A stretch of 64,000 nucleotides of DNA from Aphanomyces cochlioides (Eukaryota; Oomycota; Saprolegniomycetes; Saprolegniales; Verrucalvaceae): NCBI GenBank assembly GCA_019828595.1, contig JAHQRK010000007.1, positions 310,001 through 374,000 on the forward strand, given 5' to 3'. A program made the translations under genes and the position numbers. The notes under the pieces are model-generated. The model searched no databases. It saw only the letters and a program-made list of their open reading frames with translations, and had not been told where the DNA came from. Shown here one piece after another: positions 9,366 through 21,700 of the stretch. Position 1 is the first letter of the stretch, and each line of letters starts with the position of its first letter.

Positions 9366-10606
9366 GAGGAGTGAGTAGGAAACAATATTGCCAACTGCGT
9401 GTCTCGACGGAACATTGCAACTTTGGTGGTTTATCGGCCGTTCTATCTTGACTAAGCTGTCAACATTTAATAATCGAGAGGAATTCAAAATTAATTCTAA
9501 AAAACAGAGATTAATAAATTGAAAATTGGTTTATCGATTAATTTTATAAATATTTTTTGAACGGCCCCATGTCAACCTGGTTCCATTTGTGACCACCCAA
9601 ACCAGGTACGACGCGGATGATCGCGGTGGCAATCGTGGGCGTAAGCGTGCGGGAAGAAGCGCCAGCATGAGTTGTGTATCTATCGACATCAACTGTTATC
9701 TCAATGTCGCGTTGTGCTCAGCTGCGACACGTTTATTCCTCGAACAGCATATGCCAAAAAGGATCCGCCAGGGTTCGAGCGACATCCTGAGCTTGGAACG
9801 AGTGAAAGAGGATGCATGTTGTCGCCAATGCACCCTACAGCTCTTCGGCGCATTCCAAGTTGACAGGGCTAGCCTTTCGTATCCTGCGGTTGACCAATCT
9901 TGAGGTTGGCCACCCATTTACCGGTATTACGAGCGTAACGCTTTGCATTCTACCACAACAAACATGGTGTAATGCATGCCGAACGATGGCCGGGAGGATG
10001 ATAAGACCAAGAGTAGCAATTGATCCTCCTCAGGGGGAGTAAACGAACTCGCTGACTTCAGATTGCAATGCCATCGATTGCAATCGGCCATTCCGTTTGA
10101 CGCTTCACCTGTACTGTCAATGTGTGTTGCATTCCTCTGTTCAAGCTTCAAACTCTTCCAGGGCTTGATAACCATGACCTGTATGCGTGTCTGCCTTCAT
10201 CCGAATGATCTTAGAGATCTTTGGCATTTTAAAGGGTGAAGCCACCATGCACATCGTCAGGATTGCCCAAGAGTGCTTGTATTAGTCCACGTAATTTGCT
10301 TGCTGCTGTACCTACTCTATAGCCCATTTGCTTGTTCCTATACAAACTGTCAAAAGCTTGAATTTAGTATGGTAAAATGCCCTATACCTTTAATAGATAT
10401 AAATAATTTTACTGGTTTTGTACTCATCTTGGTATTCAACTCAAGGTTAATTTTAGGTACAGAAGAAAATGAAATATTTGATGGCAGCTGTGCCATTTAA
10501 GCTAAAGAGGACACAGCAGACAGCAGGAGCTTTTCCAAAGCACGACGAGAAGGATTGACTACCACCGGCATCATATATTTATATATCCTATCCGTTCCTT
10601 GTCTAT
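9366..10606. other. 1.2 kb without a convincing gene
   Basis: The stretch 9480-9580 is AT-rich. Between 9700 and 10175 the minus strand has broken coding-like pieces (for example KRYARNTGKWVANLKIGQP, about 9890-9950, ending in a stop), which may be a decayed gene. The plus ORF 10273-10500 is AT-rich, with no domain. I can support no intact gene. Confidence 0.4.
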
Positions 10607-12418
10607 TTAGCCTTGGCGTTGGCGGGGTGCGCATTTGACGATGTCGTCGACTCGCAAAATCATTTCCGCAGCTTCAGCAGCCGACAGCAGCACTTGCATC
10701 TTGCTCTTGTACGATTCACGAATACCCAAAGCGTCCATATCTCCAATCGAGCCGTTCGTCATGTTGAGGCCGGCAGTCTTTTGGCCGCTAAAATGTGCGG
10801 CACGGAGTTGCGTGACGAGTTCGGAACTGTCGTAGCCACCGTTGTCTGCAATAATCGCTGGGATTTGACGCAACGCTCGTGCAAATGCTTCCATTGCGAG
10901 CGACTTCTTGCCAGGCACACCAGGAGCCTTTTCATCGATAGCTTGAGCCATCAACACTTCCGTGCATCCACCACCCATAACTGTGCGGGTGTGTTTGACC
11001 TGCAGGATGAAATAGGTCACGACTAGGGCAAAGAAGATAGACTCACCGTTTGTGAGAGCACAGCAAGTGCATCATGGAGCGAACGTTCAGCTTCTTCGAG
11101 CAAGTGGGAAGAAGCACCACGCAAGACAACACTGCAGGCTTGGCCGGTCTTGACGCCGGAGAAACGAATCACACGGTCTTCGCCAATCATGATTTCTTCG
11201 ATCAACGCAGCTTCACCAAGTTGAACCAATTCAGGGTGGTCGAAAGTCGACGTGATTTCACCGCCTGTGACAGCAGCCAAGCGTTCAATACCATCGAAAT
11301 CAGCATGCTCAATGGCCATGATGCCCTTTTCGGTGAAGATCTACAAAAAGTAATTAAGATAGAGCAATAGCGGCTGTAGCGTCGTACTTGTTCAGGGTAG
11401 TTGTAGATCAATTGACGGTTGATAAAGCAGTTGATGCCAAAGTCGGCAATCTTTTCGACCTTCTTGCGCATTTTCTTCTTCTCTGCTTCTTCAATGCTGG
11501 CAACTTTTTCCATGGAGTCGACCTTGACACGGGCGCCGTAAATCTTGATCTTGTCTGTGTCCATGCCAGTGTTGGCAATGAGGATCTTGGCGTTGGTCAA
11601 TCGCTTAGGTTGGCCAACACCGATGTGCTTGTCAAGGATGAAACCTTCTTCCAAGTACGAGTCCTTCAAGCTGCCACCTTGCTTCTTGATAATTTGAATG
11701 TGATCCAAGTTGTTGCTGCCCTTCAAGCGCAAGACGGCATCGACGGCCAACTCAGCTTCATAAATCCTCAGAATACAGTGGTTCCAAGCTCGACTTACCG
11801 AAATGGTCCTTGGATTCTGACATGAGCTTGGAGCTCAAAGTCGTTCGAGCGATGTTGAGCAAATCTTGGCGAAACTTGGCTGGGTCTTCCGAGTTATCCT
11901 TGGCGGAATCTTCCAAGGCCTTATGCGCCGTGGACAAGGCAATACGCCAGCCGTCAATAATGGTTTGAGGGTGAATGCGTTGATCAATCAACTTTTCAGC
12001 TTCGCGAAGCAATTCTCCGCACAAAACAGCGACACTACAGCAAATCTATCAGCATTCATTGACAGTAGCAAGGAAGTACCTGGTAGTACCATCGCCAACT
12101 TCATCGTCTTGCGTCTTGGCAATGTCAACCAAGACTTTGGCAGCGGCATTGTCAATGTAGACAGACTTCAAGATAGTAGCTCCGTCATTGGTGACCGAAA
12201 TGGACTTGTCGGGGCCGCCAACACTTTGCAAGATCTTGTCCATGCCTTTGGGTCCCAATGTAGTCTTGACCATATCGGCGATCGCAATCGCGCCAACGAA
12301 CGATGCCAAGCGGGCATTCTCTCCCTATATCCAGAAGCTTATTTGCACTGTTCCTAGGCCTGCAGGAGCTTACCTTTTCGACTTGGGATTCAGGATTAAG
12401 CACGTTGTGGTGTTGCAT
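10607..12418 (-). CDS. CCT2: T-complex protein 1 subunit beta (CCT2)
   Basis: Six exons: 12374-12418, 12080-12324, 11799-12034, 11388-11755, 11047-11340 and 10607-10999, total 526 residues, the usual CCT length. It is a subunit of the cytosolic TRiC/CCT chaperonin that folds actin and tubulin. Group II chaperonin motifs are plain: [23 protein letters not shown] and the ATPase GDGTTS split by intron 2. Beta-subunit diagnostic stretches are [49 protein letters not shown] and the C-terminal [19 protein letters not shown]. All introns are 43-50 nt with GTA/GTG..AG ends. It is transcribed away from the bL25m gene, with about 230 AT-rich bases between them serving as the divergent promoter. Confidence 0.95.
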
Positions 12419-12650
12419 GGTGGACGATGTGTGGTCTTCTCCCCAAGTTGGCTTTCGTCGAAAAAAATACGAATCGGATCAAAAAAATATCTTTTTTCAT
12501 TAAATTCAATATTATTTCCAAATTTCCAAATTTTATTTTTATCAAATATATTTTCATCGAATAAAATCTTTTTTTAATTTCTAGTTTTGAGAAAAAATAT
12601 TTTTTCCTTGATTGAACCAGCGTCAACCATTTATTTGGTCATCGACAGAC

Positions 12651-13397
12651 ATGCTGCGCCAAGTTAGTGCCGCGGCTTCACGCAGCCTTCTCTTACGCTC
12701 CTTCTCGACGGCTGGAGTTGCTTCGGAAGCTGCTAATGCCACATTTATCCAATTGGTTCCTCGATTGAAGGACGGCTCCCGCGAATCGCGCCGTTTGCGC
12801 AAGGAAGGATTGTTGCCTGGCATCTTGTACGGCGAAGGTTCCAATGGCGACTCGAGCAAGGTGCTTGTGAGCATGAAGCAAGTAGACTTTGAGCGCGAAT
12901 ATCGCAAACTTCGTACCTCGATGGGCAATCAAGTGTACGAAGTCTCCGTGGGCGACAATGGTCCAGTGACGAAAGTGCTCTTGCGTGATGTGACGCTGGA
13001 CCCCGTCACGGACGTACCATTGACAGTCAACTTCTTGCGATACAAGCCAGGTCGCAAGGTGTACATCCCGCTAGACTACTTGAACATGGAAGGCAGTCCA
13101 GGTCTCAAGCGTGGTGGCTACATTAACAACGTGCGCCATGAAATCCCATGCACGATCTCGTCCGAAGAAATTCCTGCCAAGTTGTACGTGGACGTGAATG
13201 GCATGCACGTCGGTGAACGCATCTACCTGGAAAATATTACATTCCCAGAACACGTCAAGCCATTGATCAAGGAAAAGTCTGTCGTCGCGACGATTGCCGG
13301 CAAGCGTGGTTTGATCCAAAAGCCCGAGGAAGAAGTTGTCGAAGTCGTGGAAGAAGAAGTGGTCGAAGAAGAAGAAGAAGACGAAGTCATCTTCTAG
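12651..13397 (+). CDS. Mitochondrial large-subunit ribosomal protein bL25
   Basis: A single exon of 248 residues from the ATG at 12651; an upstream ATG at 12612 is in frame but would bury the targeting peptide. The first 40 residues (MLRQVSAAASRSLLLRSFST) are Ser/Arg-rich, amphipathic and free of acid, as in mitochondrial presequences. Then comes the bL25/TL5 (CTC) fold: SRESRRLRKEGLLPGILYGE, the LRDVTLDPVTDVPLTVNFLR segment and the C-terminal beta domain through RIYLENITFPEHV. The tail, from about residue 220, is almost entirely Glu/Val (EEEVVEVVEEE and similar), longer and more acidic than I expect for the family. Confidence 0.85.
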   Translation: MLRQVSAAASRSLLLRSFSTAGVASEAANATFIQLVPRLKDGSRESRRLRKEGLLPGILYGEGSNGDSSKVLVSMKQVDFEREYRKLRTSMGNQVYEVSVGDNGPVTKVLLRDVTLDPVTDVPLTVNFLRYKPGRKVYIPLDYLNMEGSPGLKRGGYINNVRHEIPCTISSEEIPAKLYVDVNGMHVGERIYLENITFPEHVKPLIKEKSVVATIAGKRGLIQKPEEEVVEVVEEEVVEEEEEDEVIF

Positions 13398-13454
13398 ACG
13401 TATTCTTGCTTGCTCCTGCCATAATAGATCTTTATACCATACGAGCAATCTCGC

Positions 13455-14849
13455 CTAATAGCCTGCGATCCATCTCTGGAAGAGGGAAACGATGTGGGGA
13501 ACCCAATTCGTATACCGCGAGAGATAGAGTTGGTTCCACGCATGACGCCATGACGGGGGAAGCGTCGTCCAGACGGAATACTCGGCAATCTTGAGTTCAG
13601 CCAGAGTCGCTAAGGCAAGGATAAGGTAGACCAGCACAGCCAAGAGCATGCAATTCTGCACGGTCATGTGTAAATGCCGGAGGGGACCTTGGCCTCCTTG
13701 AGTAGAATTTGAGCATCCTGGAGGTCCTAGAGGTCCCGAAGCTCCAGAAGGATGATGAGAGCGTCGCGAGGCATAGACCAAAGTCCAGCCAAAGAGGCAA
13801 GACAAGGTTGTGGCTAGTAGCCCTTCAAGGACGTATTGCTCAGTCGGATTGGGATGCACAAGCCATGAACTGATCGAGGCTTTGTTGGAACCAACCTGCG
13901 AGGTTTCAGTGGCAGGTTGAAAGATGCAATGCAGCGCTCCACTGATGGAAAACGCATAGATGGCCTACAGACACCAAGTAAGACGTGAGAGGGTGTAAGA
14001 AGCAACCAGAGAGACGCAGAACCAAAACCATCGATTGCGAAAGAGTTCAAGGAGCAGATCAAAGTTGGTGTGGGCATAATGCGCCATCGTTGCAAAGATA
14101 AGAGCGATGAAGGACGAGATGGTGAACGTCCGTCGAATGGAAACCATGCGAGGAATATCCGTCTTGTGCATTTGGTTGCAGTAGTCGAGGATGCTCGTAG
14201 TCCCAATGAGTGAACCTCCAGCACTACGAAGCAAGACGCAGTCAATCTTATGGATTGGCGTGAGCTCGATCAACCTGAGATGGAAGTTGCTGTCGGTATG
14301 GTCGTCGCTCTTCGGGTGAAAATAGCCTAAAAGCGGAACTGCAACAATTCAATCAACGAATGAACCTCGAAGAGGTCAAGATTGATAGTACCGTGGCTGA
14401 TCTTGTGTTTGAGAAAGAATTCGCGGATGCGGTCGGCGTCCAAGACTGCAAAGTAGAGCGGGAGGGGGTTGGATCGATTGAAGCGATAGCGGGAGTAGTG
14501 CTGTGCGACGACTTTAAAGTCCGCTTCGAGCTGGCCACACACTTCACAACGATAACTCGGAGATGCTGCCTACACATCAGAGCTTCATTCTCTTCATATC
14601 ATGCGTGGTGAAGCGTACAGTGATGAGCACAGCGACGCCAAACTGTCGCGTCGAGTTGACAATGAACGAGTTGTACTGGCGAAGGTTCCAGTAGAGCAAC
14701 TTGGCCGAGTGGTCTGACATTTCATCCAGCGTCACTGTCACGCCTTGGTTGAGTTCTACTTGTGTGGTCTTGCCCATGCATGACACTTCGTAGAGGAACA
14801 GGACGACGGCGACGACGCCCAGCAATGTTGTAGCGCGCCACCTCACCAT
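13455..14849 (-). CDS. OST3/OST6 family subunit of oligosaccharyltransferase (TUSC3/MAGT1-like)
   Basis: Four phase-consistent exons: 14619-14849, 14392-14569, 14007-14326 and 13455-13964, total 412 residues. The protein starts with a signal peptide (MVRWRATTLLGVVAVVLFLY). The lumenal thioredoxin-like domain follows, with VNSTRQFGVAVLIT and a C-x-x-C pair (CEVC, about residues 85-88) that family members use to form mixed disulfides with substrates, then PLPLYFAVLDADR. Four membrane helices come next (SSFIALIFATMAHYAH, RWFWFCVSLAIYAFSISGAL, LEGLLATTLSCLFGWTLVYA and MLLAVLVYLILALATLAEL). The role is N-glycosylation of Cys-containing sites in the ER. An extra Ser/Gly/Pro-rich loop lies between helices 3 and 4. 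Confidence 0.8.
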
Positions 14850-15158
14850 TACATGGATCGAAATCTTTTCTACCGGTTTTTCATTCGTTTCTATAAATAA
14901 CCAAGTCTCGAAGGTCAACTGAGGCGATTCCTCATCGTGGAGGACGTCGACAGCTCCGCTAAGACGTCACTTCCTCTCTAAGCGAAGATGCGCAGAGTTA
15001 GCTGCAACATGCAAAGTGCTTGAGGACAAAGAGAAGCTTCTATTACATCTGGACGCTGACTGTTTATGTGGGATGCGTGGGTTCCCCTGCGTTTCTTAGC
15101 TGGAATGGAGCTGAAGCCGAAAGATACATCGAGGAGAGGACCACAAGTTTTGTTTCTT
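14850..15158. other. Intergenic, OST3/6 upstream region
   Basis: About 310 bases between the OST3/6 start and the NUP133 stop, both on the minus strand. It must hold the OST3/6 promoter and the NUP133 3' end. No motif stands out. Confidence 0.4.
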
Positions 15159-18100
15159 TTAGCTTTGCCCGACGAGCGCTAGAGTTTTTACAAGGAGTGG
15201 TCGCGTCTTGAGATTGATGACGGCGGAAGTTGTACCGCTTTCGTGGACGAGTGTATCGACAACGTCAGTTGTGAGAGCTGCACTTGGGCGGGGTGAATCT
15301 TTCATGCCCAAGTAGACAAAGCTCTTCTTCATGTCGCTTTCGAGTTGAGACTCGTTTGTGCATGACGTGTATTCGTCAAGGATGTGAAGCCACAAGTCAG
15401 AGTCGGCTACAACTGCATGACGCCACAGGTCCAGCAGCAAGGTTACTTTTGGCTCAGTAGCGACAACATCCATTCCCAGTCGAAACCAATGCAAGGCACT
15501 ACAATTCGAAAATTTAAACCCGTCAGCATGGCAGAAACAGTACCGTTCGCGATCTGATGTTGACTTTGACATTTGCTCCATGCACTCGTGCAAGACATTT
15601 GCAGATGGAAGGGGATGCGGCAACTCCAGCGCTTCTTGGACTTGTACACGCAGCAACTAATGAAGAATGTTAAGATTCAAGCACATCGTTGTTGAGTAGC
15701 GAAACCTCGCGATCAAATTCTTCAGTTGGCTTGGAATCTGCCAGAGCAGCGAGCTTCCCAATGCTGAAAAGAGTTTTCTGTAGCTCGAGCGAATCAGTTT
15801 CATGACGCGCGTCTTGCAATGCGCAATGGGACGCTTGACTGAATTGATTCAGCTTCACAGAGACCATCCAAGCGTATTTTGACAAAGAGGCATGTGACTA
15901 AGCGATGGAATTGAGCAATTTTGAAAGGAATTGATGTGAAGTACCTTAAGGAACGAGTGCAGTGCTGGCAAGAGGGAAGTAGGCGGATGCAGTAAAGACT
16001 CCAAATCCACTTTAGTTGATGGGAGCCAAGGATTTGGGGCGATTCCAGCGTACCATTCAAAGAAAAAGTTGGCACTGTCGGGATGTGATTCCATGTATGC
16101 ATGTAAGCGATCGATGGGGGACAAAACAGCTATGCCTTCGAGGAATTCAAACGCATAAATCAAGTCGAGCACTGCAGGTGGCAATTCTTCAGCAGGAGCA
16201 GAGGCCACTAACGGAACAAGTACACAACGCGTCCATACTTCTTGTTCTTCGTCATCCATGAACCGAACCATTGGCTGAACGAGCTCCAAAAGAGCAGTGT
16301 CATGATATCCTGCTTGTAAAATTCGTCGACAACTCGTTCGAATACCGATTTGAGCGGTCCAAGGCTCGTCTGGACTAGTTTCAAATGTCTCTTGTCCCCG
16401 TCGCCACAATGCAACTGCTTGAAGCATGATCACAAGCAAAGGGCCAGCGCCATCTTGGTCGGTCAGGTGAAATGCAAGCTGATCCACTTGACTAACATCA
16501 CCATAAAACAAATCGAGAACACTATAGCCCGTAGCTTCCATCATATCGGTCGTGTATCCACGTTCGTCAATCAAAACCGATCGCATGGCTTGGAGTAACA
16601 TGTCAGATGGCACTTCAGCATGCAGAAGTGCAGCGGCCGCCACCAGTTTTTCTTCGAATTCTTGCAATTGATGTTGTGCTTTTACCGCAAGTGCAGCAAA
16701 AAGTCCCGTCGACGTCAGGAAATGTAGCCAATGTCGGTGACGCGTCGCCTTGTCCTGCAACTGATATTTGATCAACTGAGGTGCCCAGGTCGTGGAACCA
16801 TCGCCGCCCCAGTGGAGGCCGGTTGATGGCTTGGCATCGAGAATTTCTTGGGCGAGCTCAACCACGGCTTGTGAAAGCCCATGCGATGCTGAATCATCAA
16901 TATGAAAGGTAATTGGTGACGTTGTAAATTGCTGGAATTGATCCATGAGAAGCGACTTCCATTCGGCCGAACTTCGGTGTTGGTGGAGGTCCAATGTGGG
17001 TTTATATCTCTTCGCGTCGGGAATAAGAGTCTCGGAAGGGGTCAACGTCCATTGAAACGAGCGGAATTGCCGTACAGACCAGGGTTGAGGATGGAGGTAA
17101 ATGAGGGATTGATTCAGCACACCAACACCCGAGGACAGCTGGTAAGGCAGAGTGATCGTGTGGGAATGCAAAGCCATAGTGGGGAACGCTGGTACAGACA
17201 CTGCAAACAGATGCGTTGGCGTGACAACGTAGAGACTTTGGTCGTTGACGGGCAAGCATTGAATGTTATCCAAAGATGGTACATCGCCAAGACGACTCGA
17301 TCGGTGGTATTGTGGCATTTCAGACAGGGTCGCCATGAATTCAAACAAGTAAAGAACAACATGCGTTCCAGTTTGGAAGCCGACAAGGAGCGAGAAGTGG
17401 GTCAATGTTGCCAAAGGCATATTAAGGCATTGGGAGTAAACCAAGATACCTTCTTCATGTTGGGTAAAGAAATCCATCATGAAGGCGCACAATTGGAAAG
17501 TCCAGAGAGGTTCCATACCTTCAGGTCCAATTGCAAGTCGCTCCAAAGTGGAATCCACATGCAACACTAGCAATTCAGCTGTACCCAATGGTTTGGTGAG
17601 TAAAATGGGAGAAGGTGTGGCCGATGAGAGGAATCGTGCCACATGAGACCATAACCCTTGACGTCGTGACCGAATTTTGGACACGCGCAACGACGATCTG
17701 TCGTCATCAAGCTTGACTTCCCAGAGTTTTTGTGACGACAAGGCAACAATCAATGGCAGGGAGGTTGACGCGTGGACAACATGTTCGGAGTCATCCAAGG
17801 ATAGTCGCGTCACTACTGGAACAGAAGCACCTGAGATATCCTCCCAAAAGCACACACGTCCATCTCGTGACAAGACAATAGCACAGATTTTGGCCGTGTT
17901 GTGGAATGAAGTGGCAGCAAGAACTAGATGGCAGCCACGGATGTCGAGTGGGGTCATTTCTGGGGGATACGAAAGCTTGTAAATACTCTGCAGATGCAAC
18001 GCAGGACTTTCTTTGCCATCAAGTGCTCGATGCAACGGATGAGAGTTCCACAAGACAAGTTGGGTGGCACTCAAAATCGCAAAAAAGCCCAATTCATGAC

Positions 18101-18419
18101 CAGGGAGATACACTCGTTGAAAAGTCACATGAGTATCTCCACCTTGGCCGTTGCTGTCCAGGAAATCTGTCTCTTCTAGCGTCTGAAGGATATGATGGGC
18201 GTGAGTTGAATCTTCCGACAGGACGGTCAGGTCAATGGAAGCTGATCGATGGAGTGCTGGTTTTCGAGGCGACAGAGGCAGCGATTGAACAGAAACGGTT
18301 CGCTTCTTTTCTACGACTTGTGGAGCTCCAGAAAGCACCGAGTTCTTCCTTGTGGACGTTGTAGTTCCATACGCTGGAGTTGGGCGGGCCGAAGGTGCAG
18401 CTTGCCGTCGTCCAAACAT
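15159..18419 (-). CDS. NUP133: Nuclear pore protein NUP133-like
   Basis: Four exons: 15945-18419, 15706-15897, 15544-15656 and 15159-15498, total 1039 residues with all phases matching. The first 90 residues are Ser/Thr/Arg-rich and disordered. Residues from about 90 to 450 read as the Nup133/Nup155 beta-propeller (THVTFQRVYLPGHELGFFAI, ICAIVLSRDGRVCFWEDISG). The rest is an alpha-solenoid (RGYTTDMMEATGYSVLDLFY, ANFFFEWYAG) ending in a helical C-terminus (RALHWFRLGMDVVATEP spans an intron). This architecture and length fit the scaffold nucleoporin of the Y-complex. The start at 18419 (MFGRRQAAPS) is the first ATG after an AT-rich, non-coding stretch. The call is by architecture and motif resemblance. 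Confidence 0.75.
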
Positions 18420-18761
18420 GGTGGATCGATTTGAATATTGAGCAGTAATTAAATTAATCATGAAAAATTCGGGATACATACTTCAAGTAATTAAATATGT
18501 GAACCACTTCATAATAATAAAGCGTGCACATAGAAATATCAAGATATAAAATAAATGTTGGTTTATTGCAGGTAGTGGACAAGTTCACTCGGCTTGAAAA
18601 CGAACCGGTTATTTTGTTAGGTTGAAAAAATATATTATTTCATACAAACAATAAGCCTATAAATATTTTTATAAAATTAGTGTGGCTCGGTTCAGTGATG
18701 GTGGACCGGTCCAAGATCGTCATTTTTTGAAACTGCGCGCCTTTTCCCTGAGCATGGAGCA
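18420..18761. other. Divergent promoter region, NUP133 / LRR-IQ gene
   Basis: 340 AT-rich bases between two divergent start codons. Runs such as TATATTATTTCATACAAAC are present, but no defined element is recognised. Confidence 0.4.
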
Positions 18762-21700
18762 ATGCGCGGAAGTGATGAATCCGACGACGATCTTGACACA
18801 AAATACGCTGGTCAGATCATTCAAGGACTCTTGGGTGATGCTACAAACGATGGTGATCTCGAAGAAGAAATGCATGTGCGCCGACAAACTCGGCATTCGT
18901 TGACTTGTGTGACAACACTGACGCGAATGATGTCAGTGAAGCGAACTGATGACCAGGATGGCCAAGGTGTAGATCTATCACCTCGACGGCAGTCAGCTCG
19001 TACATCTTTAGTTCGAGTAGGCTCGTCACGTCTGAGCTTGGGCCATTTGGCGCAATTACATGAAATGACACATCCAGAAGAGGAAACTTCTACATTTATT
19101 ATGCAGGAAACATATGCAAGTTCAAGCAATGCAACAACACGTCGAGGTGCATTCGTACAAATGAGTGCTGTTCTTGTCGTCAATGATCAAACTCAAATCC
19201 AAAATGTCGACCAATACGCTTACACAGGAATTCCACCTCAAGTCGAGACATCGTTTGCTCATTTGGTGGCTTTATACATTCAACGAAACGCTATTGATTC
19301 ACTGGATGCTGTTGTTGCATGTGCCAAGACATTGCGTATCTTGAACGTAGCGGCGAATGCACTGGAGAAGCTACCACCGATTGAATTTTGGATGGCATTT
19401 ACTCGTCTTGTCGCCCTTGATATAAGTGACAACCGTTTGCACAAATGGACACATATTCAAAGCGTCAAAATGTGTTCACCGCTCATTCTGCTACGACTCC
19501 GTGGAAACCCCATAGCTTGTCTTGATTCATGTCGCGCAGTTGTTGTGAACCAGGTGAGTCCTCCACGAGTAGATATCCCATAATCCTCTCTATAGATGCC
19601 ATTTCTCATTGTTGTGGACGATTACGTTGTGACAGATGAAGAAAAGATAAAGAATGCCAGTACTTTTCCGATCGGATGCTTTGAATAACGCCTTTTAGAC
19701 TTTGGTCCTCGATATTGTGCCAAGCATGCTAAAATGGAGGCAAATATGTGGTATCCATGGAAGGATGGCCCTGCTGCATCGTCTGATGAAGACTTGCTTC
19801 CATCTCTTGCACGAACAATTACGCAAATCCATCGCTTGGCTGAGAAAAATAGGTTTGCCTTGTCGTATACCAACTCTGACTGAAATTTGTGTAGTCCTGT
19901 TATCGTTGTTCAACGTTTCTTCCGTGGATATCACAGTCGCAAGCGACGTTTGAAGGCTTTCCCAAAGCTCGTACTTGCTGCGCGCTTGATCCAGCGTGTC
20001 TTTCGGGGCTCAAGACTTCGGCTCTACCTTTGGGTACAACAAGTGATTCATGAAAACTTAACTGTTGTAGAAACAATTGCGTGACCTCTTGGTGCCTATC
20101 AATAAAGTTAACCTTCTGCTTCCCACATGGGAAAAGCAAAGATATCGAGCCGCGCCGCGAATCATAGCAGTGTGGAAGGAGCGTCGCAAGCATGTGGCTC
20201 AAAAGCGAGCAATCAACAAAATCAAAACTTGGCTGAAATCGGTTGTCGCTAAGTCCAAGGAATTTCAATTGCAACTCGTTCTCTCGGGTCAACTAAGAAT
20301 CTACTGTAATTCCTCGAGCTTGGGAGCTATCCTAGAGGTAGCATCAATCTGTGGCCGTCGAGATTGTCAGGTGAGCCATGCAGTGCAGAAGACACTCATT
20401 AGAATCACTTTCTAGTCCCTCGGTCATGACATGTCTGAAGTTAGCAAACGTGTTTTCCTGACGGGCGTGTCGGTACTACGTCCATCAACTTTTAACTTCC
20501 ATCACGTCCACCGCCATGTCCAATTTATTACCAAATGCGACGGCATCTTTCGCTCACTACCGTCGCAACGAGACCTTCAACTGCAGGCACTGCGAGCTGA
20601 GTATCAACTCGTCAAAGCAGACGAAGCCAGGTTCCGAGCTATTCGTAGGCTTTTGATCCTAACTGTTATTTAGTTTGTCAGCGTCACTGGCGCTTAGATC
20701 AGAAAACTCACACCTTCGGTCGATACATTTGGAGATGAAGCAACGTGCAGCATGGTTAAAAAGTAATTGGAGGCGCTACGAGCAGGTACGATGTTGGCTG
20801 GGCGTGTCTCACTCACAAAGTATCAGAGACTCATGTTTAGCTCCAACCGCCGACGAGCAGGATGTATATTTGATCGTCAGCTTCCTATTAAGCGCCGCAC
20901 CAAGAGGTAAGAAAGTCTACTGCTTCCAACCATACATCCAAATTAGACAGACTGTAGCAGTGGCTGGTAAACCTCTTTCACCGTGGAAAGATCCTGAGAA
21001 GCTATATGTGTTCGTTCCGACAAGCGTTGCCATGTATCGCCGTATAATGTATCATTTACGACATACCCATCGATATGATTCATTACTGGCGTATACCCCA
21101 CGAGACGTAGCTCAAGTCTGCGCAGCCACGACGATCCAAAGTGCATATCGGTCGTATAAATCGCGGTGTCGCAGTCAGTTTGCATTCTTACTCCTTCAAC
21201 GCCGTGCAGTTGTCTGCCTCCAGAGGTATGAAAAGTTTGTATCATCATTTATACGACTTTAATGCAGATGGTGGAGGTTTATGACGTCGGTTTCCCGTCG
21301 TTTGGATATGTTCACTGCTTGCCTTCGACTCGTTGCTGCGATAGATTCCAGAATTTTATACATTGAAGAGCGCGTTCTGTTGACACTGAAGCATCAGTCC
21401 CTCGTCCAGCACGCTCTGGCCACAATGCCTCGAATGCAAAGCCATGATTGGAAATTCAAATTCACTAACCACCATGTGCGCCTTCCCATCACTCTCGAAG
21501 AAAGTCTATCGCGTCTCCGTGAAGAAGAAAAACAAGCGTACTTGAGTACCTTCATGGTTGAGAGTGTGCTCGAGCGTGTGGGTTTTCCTCTGTGGATCCC
21601 ATCCACTCCGCCCCATGAAATTGTTGGCCATGAAGAAAAACAACAATCTAAAGACCAGGTGTGAAGTAAAATTGAATCATAACTGGATAACAAAACCCCA

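Noticed and set aside
10273..10500. 75-codon AT-rich ORF
   Set aside because: No domain, composition like intergenic DNA, no splice or promoter support.
12612..12650. Upstream ATG of the bL25m gene as start
   Set aside because: It would add 13 residues ahead of a typical mitochondrial presequence; the ATG at 12651 fits better.
16929..17570. 213-codon plus ORF inside the NUP133 gene
   Set aside because: Antisense to a clear propeller-coding exon.
20786..20840. Possible intron (GTACGATG...TTTAG) in the LRR/IQ gene
   Set aside because: Removing its 55 nt breaks the frame and meets a stop at once, while reading through keeps a good frame.
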